Of a stretch of 64,000 nucleotides of DNA, positions 22,645-34,339 are shown one piece after another. The stretch is from Oxytricha trifallax (taxonomy: Eukaryota > Ciliophora > Spirotrichea > Sporadotrichida > Oxytrichidae). The DNA lies in NCBI GenBank assembly GCA_000711775.1, contig ARYC01000602.1, forward strand, positions 62,001-126,000, written 5' to 3'. The notes beneath the pieces are model-generated. The model ran no database searches, had not been told where the DNA came from, and saw only the letters and a list, made by a program, of their open reading frames with translations. The position numbers and the translations under genes are program-made. The number at the start of each line of letters is the position of its first letter. Within the stretch, counting starts at the first letter, position 1.

Positions 22645-23265
22645 AAATTTATAATTACTGCGAAATATCAAAAATGCGACAATAATTTAATTAAATTATC
22701 TCTTAAATAAATCTAGAAAGCTTCAATTATGCTTCCATTTTCATAAATAATAAAAATTAAAAATACCCTTAAACTTGAAATCAACTTATTAATTTTTTTT
22801 AAAAAATTATTTAGATAATCGATAATAAATTATCATACTTAATTTAAAAAAGTAAAATTAAAATCCATAAATTATTATTTAAATGATTTGAGTAAAATAT
22901 TTTTAATTTAAATTTGTTTTTATTCAATTCTTGTAATAATCCATTTCTATTACTAAGGATATATTCACAGATAATTTCAAATTACAAGAGAAAATAAACT
23001 ATTAAGGCTATTATATTTAGAATTACAAGCTAGAAATTTATTAAGTTAAGTTAGAAAATAATAATTTAAGGTAAAAGCTGCGGTATTAAGAGACTTTAAC
23101 TTCAAAGATTGTTCTATGATAAGAGATATTATTTCAGAATAAACTAACATTGTACATTGGAATAAAAGTATACAAAAACTTAGTATATCATCTTGGTAAT
23201 AAAGTCAGGTTACTTGGAAATTAGAAATATTTATTGTAATTAAAGTCAGATAATTGAATGAATTA
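22645..23265. other. AT-rich spacer, nothing recognised
   Basis: AT-rich. A stretch at 23040-23160 is slightly more mixed in composition, but no convincing frame was found. Confidence 0.4.
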
Positions 23266-23268
23266 TAA

Positions 23269-23686
23269 TATTGTAGGAATACATTCAAAATTGGGAAATT
23301 AATTTAAATCAAATTTATTATAATTTAAAATCTTGGCAGTTAAAAGTGGCCAATTTAAACGATCTTGGGCTTATTCGATAGGGAATTCAAAATTAGCTGG
23401 ACTTTACTATTGGCGGTACTATTTCATCTCATCGAGGGAGCGAGATAACTTGAGTTTAATGTGAGGGTATAATTTTATGAATTTTAGGCGTTTAATTAAA
23501 GTCGAGTTATCTCGCTCCCTCGATGAGATAAAATAGTACCGCCTATAGTAAAGTCCAGCTAATTTTGAATTCCCTATCGAATGAGCCCGAGATCGTTTAA
23601 ATTGGCCACTTTTAACTGCCAAGATTTTAAATTATAATAAATTTGATTTAAATTAATTTCCCAATTTTGAATGTATTCCTACAATA
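23269..23686. mobile_element. Hairpin miniature element, family P, copy 2
   Basis: 418 bp; ends TATTGTAGGAATACATTC and its exact inverse. Arms contain AATTTAAACGATC / GATCGTTTAAATT and GGCGGTACTATTT with inverse partners. The central loop around 23465-23500 is short. Arms are very similar, pointing to a recent or gene-converted copy. Same family as 6841-7261 and 51669-52087. Confidence 0.9.
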
Positions 23687-23689
23687 TTA

Positions 23690-24350
23690 TTGATTAATCT
23701 TTTAGTAAAAATGAGTAAGCTCCAAACTTATGAATAAACAGGTAAACTGATATAATAATATAACACAAATTAAATAGTTTGGTTCGACTTCACTTTCCTT
23801 TTTAACAAGAAAGCAATCTCTTAACTGCAGCTGATAGTTAAAAAATTTGAATCTTCGAATACTGTAAGGAGATTTCTAGACCCAGCTCCCATACTAAATT
23901 CAACCATGAATTAAAATTTTTACTAATATAAGGGAATATGAGGGGTTTAAAAGCAAATCAAAATTAATTGACTTAAAAAATTACCATACTCAATTAAAGC
24001 TTTCCTTAAAACTGTATAATAAAATACCATGAGAAACATAAATAATAAACAATTAGGATTCTCTGCACAAACATTCCTCACAAGATTATATGATTCATTT
24101 ATTACAGACAATAAATTATTTAAAAAAAACAAAAAAAAATTTCTAAATAATAAGAGTCACATATTAAGAAACGAGGATTAAAAACTTATCAATTAGAGAT
24201 AAAATAATTGAACACTGATAAATTCTAACAGTTCTTAAAATTAAAAAAATAAAAATGATGACTATTTCAGTTCAAGGATTTATGATAAATAAAATGAAAA
24301 AATGATGATTTTAAGTATTAAAATACAAGTGAATTAGAATACTTATTACA
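23690..24350. other. AT-rich spacer, nothing recognised
   Basis: No coding-like frame beyond chance and no known element. Confidence 0.45.
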
Positions 24351-24355
24351 CTATT

Positions 24356-25386
24356 ACTAAAATAGAATTAAATTGGGTAAATTGAAAAATAAATATATAG
24401 CCACTAATTAGACTGTCTTGTAGATCAAAATTGGCTATAGCTAATTACCGTTATGTTTCAAAGAGTATCGGTTACAGTTTTCATGGATTGAGTTTGATAA
24501 TCTCTAAGAAAATAGTCATTTGACACATTTGACAGCAGACTATCTGAAATCTCTCTTGTATCTTAGGGTGATTTGACACATTTGACATTTCAAATCCGTG
24601 GAACTAACTAAAACGGTAGAAATGTGATTTATAAGTTAATTTGTGAGTTAATAATTAAAATGGAGACAATGGAGAGGAGGGTTAGTGAATCTATCGCAGT
24701 GTCCTCAACTAGCGCGGAATGCATAGACAGTACACTGGCCTGATCTATTTTCTGCAGTGAATCTTAAGATGCCGCAGATCTTGGTTATGGGACACAAATT
24801 TCCGTAGTCTTTGTTGCCTGTCGCAGTAGTGTGAGAAGACTTGCTATTAAATTCCGTATTTTTCGGTGGCTTGCGAGAAAAATCAATGTCGAAGAGTGAG
24901 AGCACGAGAGTGAGTGTTGATAGATGTCCCATAACCAAGTACTGCGGCATCTTAAGATTCACTTCAGAAAATAGATCAGGCCAGTGTACTGTCTATGCAT
25001 TCCGCGCTAGTTGAGGACACTGCGATAGATTCACTAACCCTCCTCTCCATTGTCTCCATTTTAATTATTAACTCACAAATTAACTTATAAATCACATTTC
25101 TACCGTTTTAGTTAGTTCCACGGATTTGAAATGTCAAATGTGTCAAATCACCCTAAGATACAAGAGAGATTTCAGATAGTCTGCTGTCAAATGTGTCAAA
25201 TGACTATTTTCTTAGAGATTATCAAACTCAATCCATGAAAACTGTAACCGATACTCTTTGAAACATAACGGTAATTAGCTATAGCCAATTTTGATCTACA
25301 AGACAGTCTAATTAGTGGCAATTAGATATGTTGAAAATTTGAATTATATATTTATTTTTCAATTTACCCAATTTAGTTCTATTTAG
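24356..25386. mobile_element. 1-kb near-perfect palindromic element
   Basis: Arms of about 435 bp (from ~24360 to ~24792 and ~24926 to ~25385) are almost identical inverted copies. For example, GGAGACAATGGAGAGGAGGG on the left is mirrored by CCCTCCTCTCCATTGTCTCC on the right. A loop of ~130 bp (24793-24925) lies between them. Each arm has a repeated TTTGACACATTTGACA motif. The right arm has a ~20-bp insertion near its outer end (around 25320-25340). GC content of the arm interiors is well above the flanks. No protein frame was recognised. Confidence 0.85.
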
Positions 25387-25449
25387 CAATATTAGAAAAT
25401 GGAAATATAAATTTTTTCTTCTCAATTTTTCAGTAACCTTCATATCTAT

Positions 25450-25640
25450 CTCCATTATCCATAAATGAACTCCCTATCCTTACTGTTTTCTCCTTGCAAA
25501 TTATCTGTCTTGTTCACTAACCACCTCAACTGGCTGGTACTTCTGTAAATATTTTTAGATATGATTTTTGTAACTTTCTTTGTTTTGAGTGAACAGCCTC
25601 TATCAGCTTTTCTTTATAATTATTTAAAGAAATTAATTTC
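25450..25640 (-). pseudogene. Decayed relative of the 74-aa spliced gene
   Basis: The minus strand aligns by eye with 9429-9693. It has a GGCTGTTCACTCAAAACAAAG-like exon end, then AAAGTTACAAAAATCATATC...TTTACAG corresponding to the 40-nt intron, then a second exon with GACAGATAATTTGCAAGGAG. The intron donor has lost its GT (AAAGTTAC in place of GTAAGTTAC), and the exon after it has an early TGA. A dead duplicate. Confidence 0.5.
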
Positions 25641-25644
25641 TATA

Positions 25645-26465
25645 AAATTTACTTCAATAATCTGATTAAATTATCCTTAAAATTTTAATTGCTGAATAGT
25701 TAATTGTTTTTAATATAATTCTGCGATTAATTTGTAGTATTCTGGTTTTGACTTCAATTTTATTCTAAAACTCATTACATTATTCAAAGTAGAGCAATTT
25801 AATTTTATAAAAATTAGAATTAGCTTGACTAAATTGATAGCTTTTGTTTAATTTAATTTCTTTAATAAAGTTTGTTTTAATATTGGTTCTCAATATTATT
25901 ATTGTTTTCCATTTAATTATTCTATCTTAATTTTATTATGAAGAAGCACATGATTACCGAGATTTAATTGCTTTTAATCATAGTTTTTGTTTGAAAAAAT
26001 AAAGCTTTTATTTTATCTATTTATTTATAATTTAAAAATATAAATATCATTTTAATTTAATTTATTCTTATAATTTTTCTTTTTTGAATTATAATTTTAA
26101 ATGTTTTTTAACTAAATGTAAGTCCTCAATAAAAGAAAAACAAATTATACTTAAAATCAATACAAAAAAACTTAATAAACTATTCACTATAAATAAAAGC
26201 AATAAATATTACCTCATAATCGATTAAGTTGTGAGTTCAAGATTTGCAATTGTCTCCTTGTTTTATTTGCAGTTTTTTTTCGAGAAATCAGAATGAATTC
26301 CTTCATAGATTAATAAAATCAAATTTTTCCCTTGATAAAAAATTTTATTTAATAATAAATTCTCTCTTTTCAAATTTTAAATATAAAGGTTTAATTACTA
26401 TAATATATGGAATTATCATATTATTTTAATTTTCTAAGTCAATTAATTATTTTCTAAGTCAAATT
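25645..26465. other. AT-rich spacer
   Basis: Mostly A/T runs. One plus-strand frame at 26244-26460 is open but has AT-driven composition, so it is not called. Confidence 0.4.
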
Positions 26466-26469
26466 TGAG

Positions 26470-27105
26470 GAACAATATACTTTTTACTCTTAAAAGGTGA
26501 TTCGATAAAGAAACAGTTAAGTGAGATAAGAATCAGTCATCTAAGGTGAAAATGTAAACCCACTTAAAAAATCTCAAAGAAACTACCTCTCCCAGCCATA
26601 ATTAAAAAAATGAGTGAGATCTAGCTCATCAAGCAGTGATGAGAGTCAAGAGAGACAGACTCTCACGATCAACAGATCACCAACTCAAGTGAAATTAATA
26701 ATTAAAAATCGAGTAAGCAGTATGAGACATGTCAATAAAACTCACTAGAAGAAGAGCTTAGGATTTGAGTAGATCAGAGAATTGTCAAGGATTAGTAACA
26801 TGAGCTATTATAGTACATCATTTCCTAATTTCTTAAACGATCCAGGCAATGCGAATTAGTAAAACATGATAAAAATTGTTGATAATTACTTGGATATAAA
26901 AAATAAAATATATTAGCTAGTTTTATTCATTCCTTTTGTATAAAATTATTTATAGAGACAAAATTTAGATCTAAGATATTAGAATTAGTTTAGAGTTTCA
27001 AGGAGACATTTAATTTGAGTATGAGAATAAGAGTGAATTGATAAATAAGAATTCTAAAAATAAAATAAAATACCAGAGTTTCTTTGAAATTTGAGCATAA
27101 AAATA
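26470..27105 (+). pseudogene. Ser/Arg-rich coding segments, unknown protein (part 1)
   Basis: In ciliate code the plus strand reads VNPLKKSQRNYLSQPQ (~26545-26600), then a long frame SSSSSDESQERQTLTINRSP...VNKTHQKKSLGFEQIRELS to ~26870 and FEYENKSELINKNSKN...QSFFEI ending at a TGA near 27100. It may be the 5' part of the gene that continues at 27163, with IESs or introns in between (AT-rich 26890-26960). Confidence 0.4.
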
Positions 27106-27162
27106 TTGTACCAAGCTTCAACAACACCAAGCAGCAATAATTATTTTATGTTTATTTATAAA

Positions 27163-27612
27163 ATGTAAGATAAATAAGAGTTTGACGAAGAATCTGAACT
27201 AGCTCCTTCAAAAATGAAATTGAGAGTCTCTGGCAAATCTTTATATTTATTCTTCTCTATCTAAGAATATTAAGAAGCTGAACCTCATAAGAAAGTTAAA
27301 ACATCCATCGAAGAGAAGGTTGGAGTTAAATTACCAAAATTAATATTTAAAGTTTAGATCTTTCAAAGTTCTAGTGGTGAAGAGTCACTCTTTATAATAT
27401 ATTTTTTTAGAGATATATAAAAGTTTGTTCTTTAAAAATTTAGAGAAACGCACAGATTATAGCTATAAGATATTGACGATGAGATTATTTACAATTATCA
27501 AGATTACAAATTTTAGAGTATCAAGTAAATCATTAATAAGTTTGTCAACGATTTAAATAAAAGACATCTTGAGATATTTAAAAAATCTGGAGTTTTTAAT
27601 TTTAAATTCTGA
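27163..27612 (+). CDS. Coding segment of 149 codons, unknown protein (part 2)
   Basis: From ATG 27163 to TGA 27610-27612 without interruption: MQDKQEFDEESELAPSKMKL at the start, QEAEPHKKVKTSIEEKVG in the middle, IINKFVNDLNKRHLEIFKKS near the end. Mixed composition with acidic N-terminus, no transmembrane stretch. Six glutamines in the first third are TAA/TAG. It is likely one exon or germline segment of a longer gene spanning about 26470-28080. No family recognised. Confidence 0.5.
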
Positions 27613-27699
27613 AAGCATACTTTTATTTATTAAGATATAAAAAATATATTATATTTCTAACAGACAATCTTGTACTTAATTTTAGAAGTGTATAATAAT

Positions 27700-28083
27700 A
27701 TAATTGCTATTAAAATAGTTTAAAAGCAGCCACAATTAGAAGGAGAGTTAGAAGAGCAGATTTCACTGTTGGATAAATAGATATCAATATACTTCAAAGG
27801 AGTTTAAAGAGAGACTATCTAATAAATAATAGAATATGAGATCGATAGATAGCTAATTTGAAGAAAGTGCTTAAGATTAAGAAATTACAAGCGAGGTTAA
27901 GAATTCTAGCAGTGATGCTTTCAATTCTTAATTTCCAAGCAGTGGGTAGATAAATGTTTATTAGTAATGCTAAGTAAATAAAATACAAGATGCTCAGTTT
28001 ATTAATTACCAAGATACAGGAGAATTCTATTATTTGTTTGCTGGTTTAATTTCCACATTACCAAAAATAAAGATGATCTGAAT
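27700..28083 (+). pseudogene. Acidic coding segment, unknown protein (part 3)
   Basis: A plus frame reads FKERLSNKQQNMRSIDSQFE, ESAQDQEITSEVKNSSSDAF and DAQFINYQDTGEFYYLFAGL, ending at TGA near 28080. It follows part 2 after a short AT-rich gap and shares its composition. Another frame over 27715-27840 is also open, so the exact start is uncertain. Confidence 0.35.
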
Positions 28084-28310
28084 TGATTTAGTCATTCTAG
28101 TCATAATAAAGACTTCTAGTGAAGTTAACTTATCATATTTATTGATTATTTTGACAAGGATTTTTTAATTCAAGAGTTATTATTTTTTTCAATTGATTCA
28201 CCTAAAAAAGACTCATATCACTACCTAGAAATTTATATATTTCTTTTATATAATATAATTAAATTTCTTGGATATGTTGTATTTATTATTTATATTTAAC
28301 TATCAAATTC

Positions 28311-29590
28311 ATGGAGGGAAGAAAACTTAAAGGATACTCTTTAATGATAAGAAGTTCGACAAATTAATAATAAAAAAGCCAATAATAATAATTATAATAG
28401 ATCACAACTGTTATTTAAGAAATAAATCAAGAACAAGATCCATTTAAACCTATGTTGAAAATAAGGAGATAGTTTCTCTATAAAGATTTATAGAAAACTA
28501 TACAGAAATATATCAAAGATAAGCAATGTAAATGAGTTATTAATTAATTTATTTTCCTACGCTATAATTAATCATAATTATTAGGCCTAAATGCTAATTA
28601 AGAGCAATAATAAAAATAAAATTAGTTCTATAAATTATTAAATTGGAGGAACTCTTGATGATTAAATGAAGTCAAATTTGAAAACTTCTTATGGAAAGAA
28701 ATTTCCAAATGTTTCATTTTAAAGCTAAGACTTAAGACAAACTTGATCTTTTACTCCATAAGAGGATTTATATTCATTGAATTAACATTGTAAATTATAA
28801 TAGATTTCAATTATCCCTTTTAAGTTTCATTCACAAACCTGAATGATTTGAACAAAATTTCCAGAACTTAGCATAAACTTCAATTTTCATAAAAAGTTTT
28901 CGGATTTAATCTAAATGGGTTCTCTTAAAATCATAGCTTAATACTAAAAGCAAAATACTCTGGCAAAATTAAGAAGCAGTTTAAAATCATAAATCTCTTA
29001 ATAACTTAAACAGTAGAATTAATAAGTTATAAACATTATAAGCATCACAATTTTCAGATCTGAATACGAATTTAATATAGAGTTAGACTAGAGAATTTTA
29101 CGAGAGTTCTTTATCTTATAAGTAAAACTAGAAAGTAGATAAATTAAGTAAAAAGAGTCTTATCAATTTTTTTAAAATCATAAATTTGAATTTTTTCAAT
29201 CATCGTCATATTAGGGGAAGATCAATCAAATAAGAACAAAAAATACTTATTTTTTATATTCATATAAGAATAACAAATATCCTAAGAAGATCACAGTCTT
29301 AAAGATTAATTATCAGGGCAAAGCCTTAAAATCAAAACTCAAATATGAGAAAAAAAATTTTTGACTAGAAAAATCAATCACTCTTAAGAACTGCTTTGGA
29401 AAATTAAATCATGAATCCATATAATAATGCTCTGTTAAAAGCTCTTTAGCAGAGGCAAATTTTATCAATGAGGTTTTTGATAGCAAGTTAAAACTTAAAT
29501 TTGAGAAAATCTATAGCAATTTCATGAAATTCTAAAACCTTAACATGTAGATGATTGAAATTATAGAAGTTCTTACTCTAGATACTTGAC
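28311..29590 (+). pseudogene. Gln/Lys-rich gene in segments, unknown
   Basis: ATG 28311 opens MEGRKLKGYSLMIRSSTNQQ, with runs of TAA/TAG-encoded glutamine, to TGA near 28530. After an AT-rich gap it resumes (GGTLDDQMKSNLKTSYGKK, ~28630-28740). Then FTNLNDLNKISRTQHKLQF (~28830-28900), EFFQSSSYQGKINQ...YSYKNNKYPKKITVLKINYQ (~29190-29320) and, after one TGA at ~29360, SSLAEANFINEVFDSKLKLK to TGA ~29590. Frame changes and the internal TGA mark it as IES-interrupted or decayed. Confidence 0.4.
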
Positions 29591-29817
29591 ATTAAGATTT
29601 TAACGTAATGATTTTAAACTCATTAAAGACACGCTCGAAAATAATAAATTTTAATGATAAACCTTAACGTAGGGTGATTAATCCGATGTGGAATCTTTTT
29701 AAATATATAGATAAAAAACTAAACAGTTGCTATTATTTTGGAGTACTTGTATGATAAAATCTAATATTTACTATAACTTAACATTCAACCAAAAAGTAAA
29801 TCACTTCCCTCGATCTT

Positions 29818-30330
29818 ATGAAATTACGAGGAAATATCTATTTTATTAAGAGATCTCTAGAATTTAGGCTCTTTTCGGTTTTAAACATTATAATTTTGTT
29901 CCTTCGACCTACCAGATCCTTAGGAAATTACATCTATATAATAAGAGATGCAAAAACGAAAAGATTAACTCTGGTTTTCAGGCTTTGTGCTTTGAGTCAA
30001 GGTAAAGGAAACTTTGTTAAACAATATTTAGATTAAATTCCACTTAATTAATACTTAATGTGAAAAATCCCTATCTAATCAATGGACTAAAATTTGATTT
30101 ATGAATTTATGTTGCATTTACATCAATCAATCCGCTTAGAGTCAATATTTACGAAGTACAACTCATAAGGTCAGCTACTTAGAAGTATAACACAACGATT
30201 AAAGCAACTTGTATGTTCACTTGACTAATTACTCTTATACAAATAAATTTCTATCTAAAGGTTTTATACCAAACTCAAATCCTAATTGGGATAATCCTGG
30301 ATCAAAGTGATCTTTAAATGCGCTTAATAA
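29818..30330 (+). pseudogene. Uncertain coding fragments
   Basis: Several frames are open here on both strands. The best plus candidate is at ~30090-30290 (FTSINPLRVNIYEVQLIRSA, then LTNYSYTNKFLSKGFIPNSN). A minus candidate is at 29830-30000 (FPKDLVGRRNKIIMFKTEKS). Which one is real could not be decided. Confidence 0.2.
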
Positions 30331-30976
30331 TTTCTTATGAAGTACTTTAGCAAAAATAAGTTGATAGCTTGAATGACTAAATTAACGATATGGTAATTAA
30401 AACAATCATAACTATTGAACCCCTTACAATACATTGGGATTGAGTTTTTTTAACTAAGCAAGAATAAACAAAGAACTAGAAATTGCTTTGAATTGCTTGG
30501 TTGTTATGCATTAATTAATTAAAATCTGAAACACTGGTAATTAGAAGTCAATTTATCTGCCTCTATGAATAATGATAGTATTTTCTATTTGAAAATAAAA
30601 TCTTAGCTACTTATTGAATTTTTAATTTAGTTGATATTTACTCAGAAGATTAATTCATAAATTTTAAATATTAAAATTTACTATTCGACTATGAATGTTA
30701 AAAGTAGCAATAAATTATAGTCTAAGAAGCCCAAGACACTTTTGAGTGATAGAGGAAATTTTTAAAGTGAAATTTCTTGCCTAAAATGTAAAAAGAAACA
30801 ACTAATATCAATAAAATACAACAAAATAAAATTTGGGCAAGTGAAATTTATTTGCTTATAAAAAAATTATATTGTCTGATTTTAGTTTTACTTTTTAATT
30901 TACTAAATGTATTTTAGTTTTTAATTTATCTAATTTTTAAAAATTCAAAATACTTTTGAAAATTTAATAGAAATTC

Positions 30977-31500
30977 ATGAAAGAGATGCTAGCTGAGTAT
31001 GAAAGAAAAGGAAATTTTAAGAGATTCTTTTCAACTGAGAACTACAATTAATACAAATTGTCTTTGATGGAGAAATTTCAAAGATAAGAATTAGATCATA
31101 GAATATTATACTTTTTTTAATAAAAAATTCAAAACATATAGAAATATAAACTATATCTAAAAAAATCAGTATTATATGATCTTTAATGATCACAAAAAAC
31201 TCCTATAAAAGTTTAGGCTCACAATAGTTTTTCTTGACTGAAAATACTATATTAAATTTGAAAAGAAAACTGTAACAAAGTTAATTTGAGATAATTATAA
31301 AAAACTACAATCACAGAGCAACGTATGATATCTAAAATTGTATTTATTGTTTACATTTGAAAATGACATCAATATTTCACATGATAATAACTTGGGCAAT
31401 TTGATTCATGATATTTAGTGAATAGAATCTATAAAGTCCAGGCAGTTTAAACTTTACAGATCCTAAAAGAATAATGGTAAGTCTTTCTAGATTTTTAACG
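30977..31500 (+). pseudogene. Short gene fragment with charged N-terminus
   Basis: ATG 30977 to TGA 31187-31189 gives 70 codons (MKEMLAEYERKGNFKRFFST, then LSLMEKFQRQELDHRILYFF). Downstream, ENDINISHDNNLGNLIHDIQ and QSPGSLNFTDPKRIM appear at ~31360-31480, followed by GTAAGTCTTTC, which could be an intron donor. Probably one gene with IESs or introns. No family recognised. Confidence 0.35.
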
Positions 31501-31724
31501 AATAAAGTTTGTATATATTAAATAGCTTTTTTACGGAGGATAAACCTTCTAGAAGGAGGGGTGCCTCCTCTTTAAATTCATTTTGGATATATACTAATCT
31601 TTTGGGAACTTACTTTTTTAAACAACATGGTTCCAATAAAATAAAATTAATTTTTATATATTACGGTTTTAGAATAAAATTAAACTATTAATCTTAGAAA
31701 AGACGTAATCATATCTTGAAAGAA

Positions 31725-32950
31725 GATGATATGAAAATTAATGTCATGGTAGTTAAAATGTTGAAAATCTCTGAAAAAGCCATTCTATGCTGCAACTCAG
31801 CTTCTACTTTAACCAAGATGTCAAACTTACCCGATAGGACACAGCTTGAGAATTCCACTTGGTTTAAGGTGCGGGAATAAACTCTTACCGATTTCACCAA
31901 ATTTGTTATATAATATAATGACAACTCAGTTTGTTGATTTTCCTGAGGATATTGATTTCGCAAGTAAGTTTAGCTAATTTATCAAAATTTTTTGCCGTTT
32001 GTTTAAACATATCTGATCTTAAACCTCTTGAGAGTATTTTATTTCTGCTTTTGAATGAAAGCTCTGAATTCGCTATAGAGATACAGAAAGAAAATGAAAT
32101 GGCCATTCACTAAAATAAATTGTTTTGGAGAGAAGTTTACTGATAAGAAAAGTCCATTTTTCCCTATTTGTCCCATGAGTTAATGCCATACTTATAATTT
32201 AATACTTAATTTTAACAAAATAGATGTATTGAAAGTCAAAGTTTCATTGTATGTATTCCTTTGATTAAGATTTCCAAACGTTTAATGACACAACTGAGCA
32301 GCAAATTTTGAAGGATTTTGATTCCTCCCAGTAAAACGCTTGTCAATTAAAGTTTCTGATAATATATTAAGCTAAATTTATCCTCTTACTGCTTCAAGAT
32401 TATCTCAGTTTTAATTAAAAGAAATTGCAACGCAAAAGATTCTTGTAATTTGAAACATCACAATTTGATAAAACCTTAGATATATGGAAATTCACTTTTA
32501 AACAGGAAATCCAAATTAAGGATCAAGCTGAAGATTTTTAAGTTGAAATGATGAATGTGTAGGAATATAGAGAACAGGTGTACTATGACAGTTTGACTTA
32601 AACTAGACATTATCATGTTAATAAAATTTTTTAAAAAATTTTATTCCAGCCCTTAATAGAGTTAAAACAACAACTCCCAACTCAGCATACGATATCCAAG
32701 CCTTTTCACTTTCTTAAAACGATCCAAGAGGTATAAAAATTTAAAGCAACGCCAACGAAGAATAATTCAATCAGAAATTTAGCCTAGAACAGACAACTCT
32801 TTTCACCCTCTCTATTTAGTACTTTATACATTAGATTGAGAATATGATTTTTGATTCTATTGAAGACCTGCAAGATTTTACCATTCCACTTATGACTGAG
32901 AATAGAATTGAAAAGATATTTAAACGTATTATTATTATTTATAAATATAG
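31725..32950 (+). pseudogene. Gln-rich gene with a 200-codon open segment, unknown
   Basis: Plus-strand segments: from ~31730 (MKINVMVVKMLKISEKAILC, then LPDRTQLENSTWFKVREQT), shifting frame at ~31920 (FVDFPEDIDFASKFSQFIKI) and ~32010 (LESILFLLLNESSEFAIEIQ). Then an uninterrupted ~200-codon frame from ~32245 to ~32845 (DTTEQQILKDFDSSQQNACQ, DIWKFTFKQEIQIKDQAEDF, YREQVYYDSLTQTRHYHVNK). A last piece reads FDSIEDLQDFTIPLMTENRI to ~32970. Family-M copy 3 lies right after its end. No domain recognised. Confidence 0.45.
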
Positions 32951-32994
32951 ATTTTTATTGATTTTGAGGTGAGAAAGGCAAAGAATTACAATTT

Positions 32995-33478
32995 GGGGGG
33001 GAAGAAGTTTCGTGCACTGGTTTATGAAAAAAAACTTTTTAAGGAAGTTTCCTGCACTGTTTTTTTTAAAAAAATTTATATTAAATTAATCTTAATGATA
33101 ACTATCAACCAACTTTCGATCTAATTTCCTTGATATAATTAGAATTAATTTAATAATCAATTTGTCAATATCTCACTACAGCTTTCAACAAATTATACAT
33201 AATTCATCTGATATTTGTAGATTTCTGTCTCTTAACCTTTATAATTCTCTACACATAGTAATTGAAAATATTATATCCAATTTTATTGAAATTCAGATTC
33301 AATTTATCTTGTTCTTACCATTCTTAAATAATGTAAGACTATATTTTCTTGAACTATCTCAAAATGAACAATATCAATTTAATATTTAAATGGCCATAAA
33401 AATATTAAAATTATGAATTTATTTTTAATTTTATTAAATTTAACATAAATAATATTACAGTGTAGGAAACTTCCTTCC
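32995..33478. mobile_element. Miniature element, family M, copy 3 (older)
   Basis: Begins GGGGGGAAGAAGTTTCGTGCAC with the second motif AAGGAAGTTTCCTGCAC ~45 bp in, and ends GTAGGAAACTTCC. Internally it matches copies 1 and 2 along its length. Flanks TACAATTT and TACATTTA agree at 6 of 8 positions, a decayed 8-bp duplication. Its 3' motif pair is reduced to one, and point changes are more numerous than in copies 1 and 2. Confidence 0.8.
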
Positions 33479-33479
33479 A

Positions 33480-34335
33480 TACATTTAAATTTAAGGTTTG
33501 AAAATACTTCTTGCTGTGATTTCATGAGATTTATTATTCAATAAATAATTTTCTTTAATTTAATGAATCAGTCAGAAAATAGCCCTCTCCAGAAAAGTGC
33601 ATACATCACACAAGTTAACTCAAAATAAATCTAGCATTGATTTTAAATTTGTATTAATAATATTAAGTATATATATTGAAATGATGCATTTAAAGATTTA
33701 TTTCAAATTAACTATATTTATTATTTCTTAGAATATTAATTGTATATATTCAAATATTTCTTTTCAATGAAAATATATAAAATGCAGTTGAATTAGGATT
33801 AATATTTTTCTAAATGAAGAAAAGGATTTATTTTACAATATTAAATCACTTTGTGGAGAAATATTTTATTTAAATATATTATTTCAACAAATTTTTATTG
33901 CTTAAGTTACACATATATTTTATCAAAACTAACTATAAGAAAATATTATATAAATACCAATAATAACAAATCGATTAAAATAGCAATTATATGCTAAGAT
34001 GGATTTAATTTTTTTAATTTGAAAAATAAGATTGTTTTAATCAACTATATAAATATAGGATATAAATTTATGATTATTTATCAGCTTTTAAAAATATAAT
34101 TTATGATCTAATTGAAAATATTATTCAATTAAGTTGATATTAATATAAATTTAAAATTATTGTTATTTTAATTATCTTTGCTCATCAATAATCAGTTGAA
34201 AACTTTTTAATTTTAAGTATTGCTGATAATTTATTCAAAGTATTAACAAATATAACTTTAACTTCACTATTTTTGCTAATTGCAACTTTGGAAAATTAAA
34301 ACAAATCTATAATTTTAAGTTATTAAATTTTAATA
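33480..34335. other. AT-rich spacer, nothing recognised
   Basis: Among the most AT-rich stretches in the window. No coding-like frame. Confidence 0.5.
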
Positions 34336-34339
34336 TAAA

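Noticed and set aside
24705..24962. Minus-strand 85-aa ORF in the 24.4-25.4 kb palindrome
   Set aside because: Spans the arm and loop of a hairpin and would be mirrored in the other arm; no protein-like pattern.
26244..26429. 61-aa plus ORF in an AT-rich spacer
   Set aside because: Phe/Ile/Leu/Lys/Asn composition expected from A/T runs; no support from neighbours.
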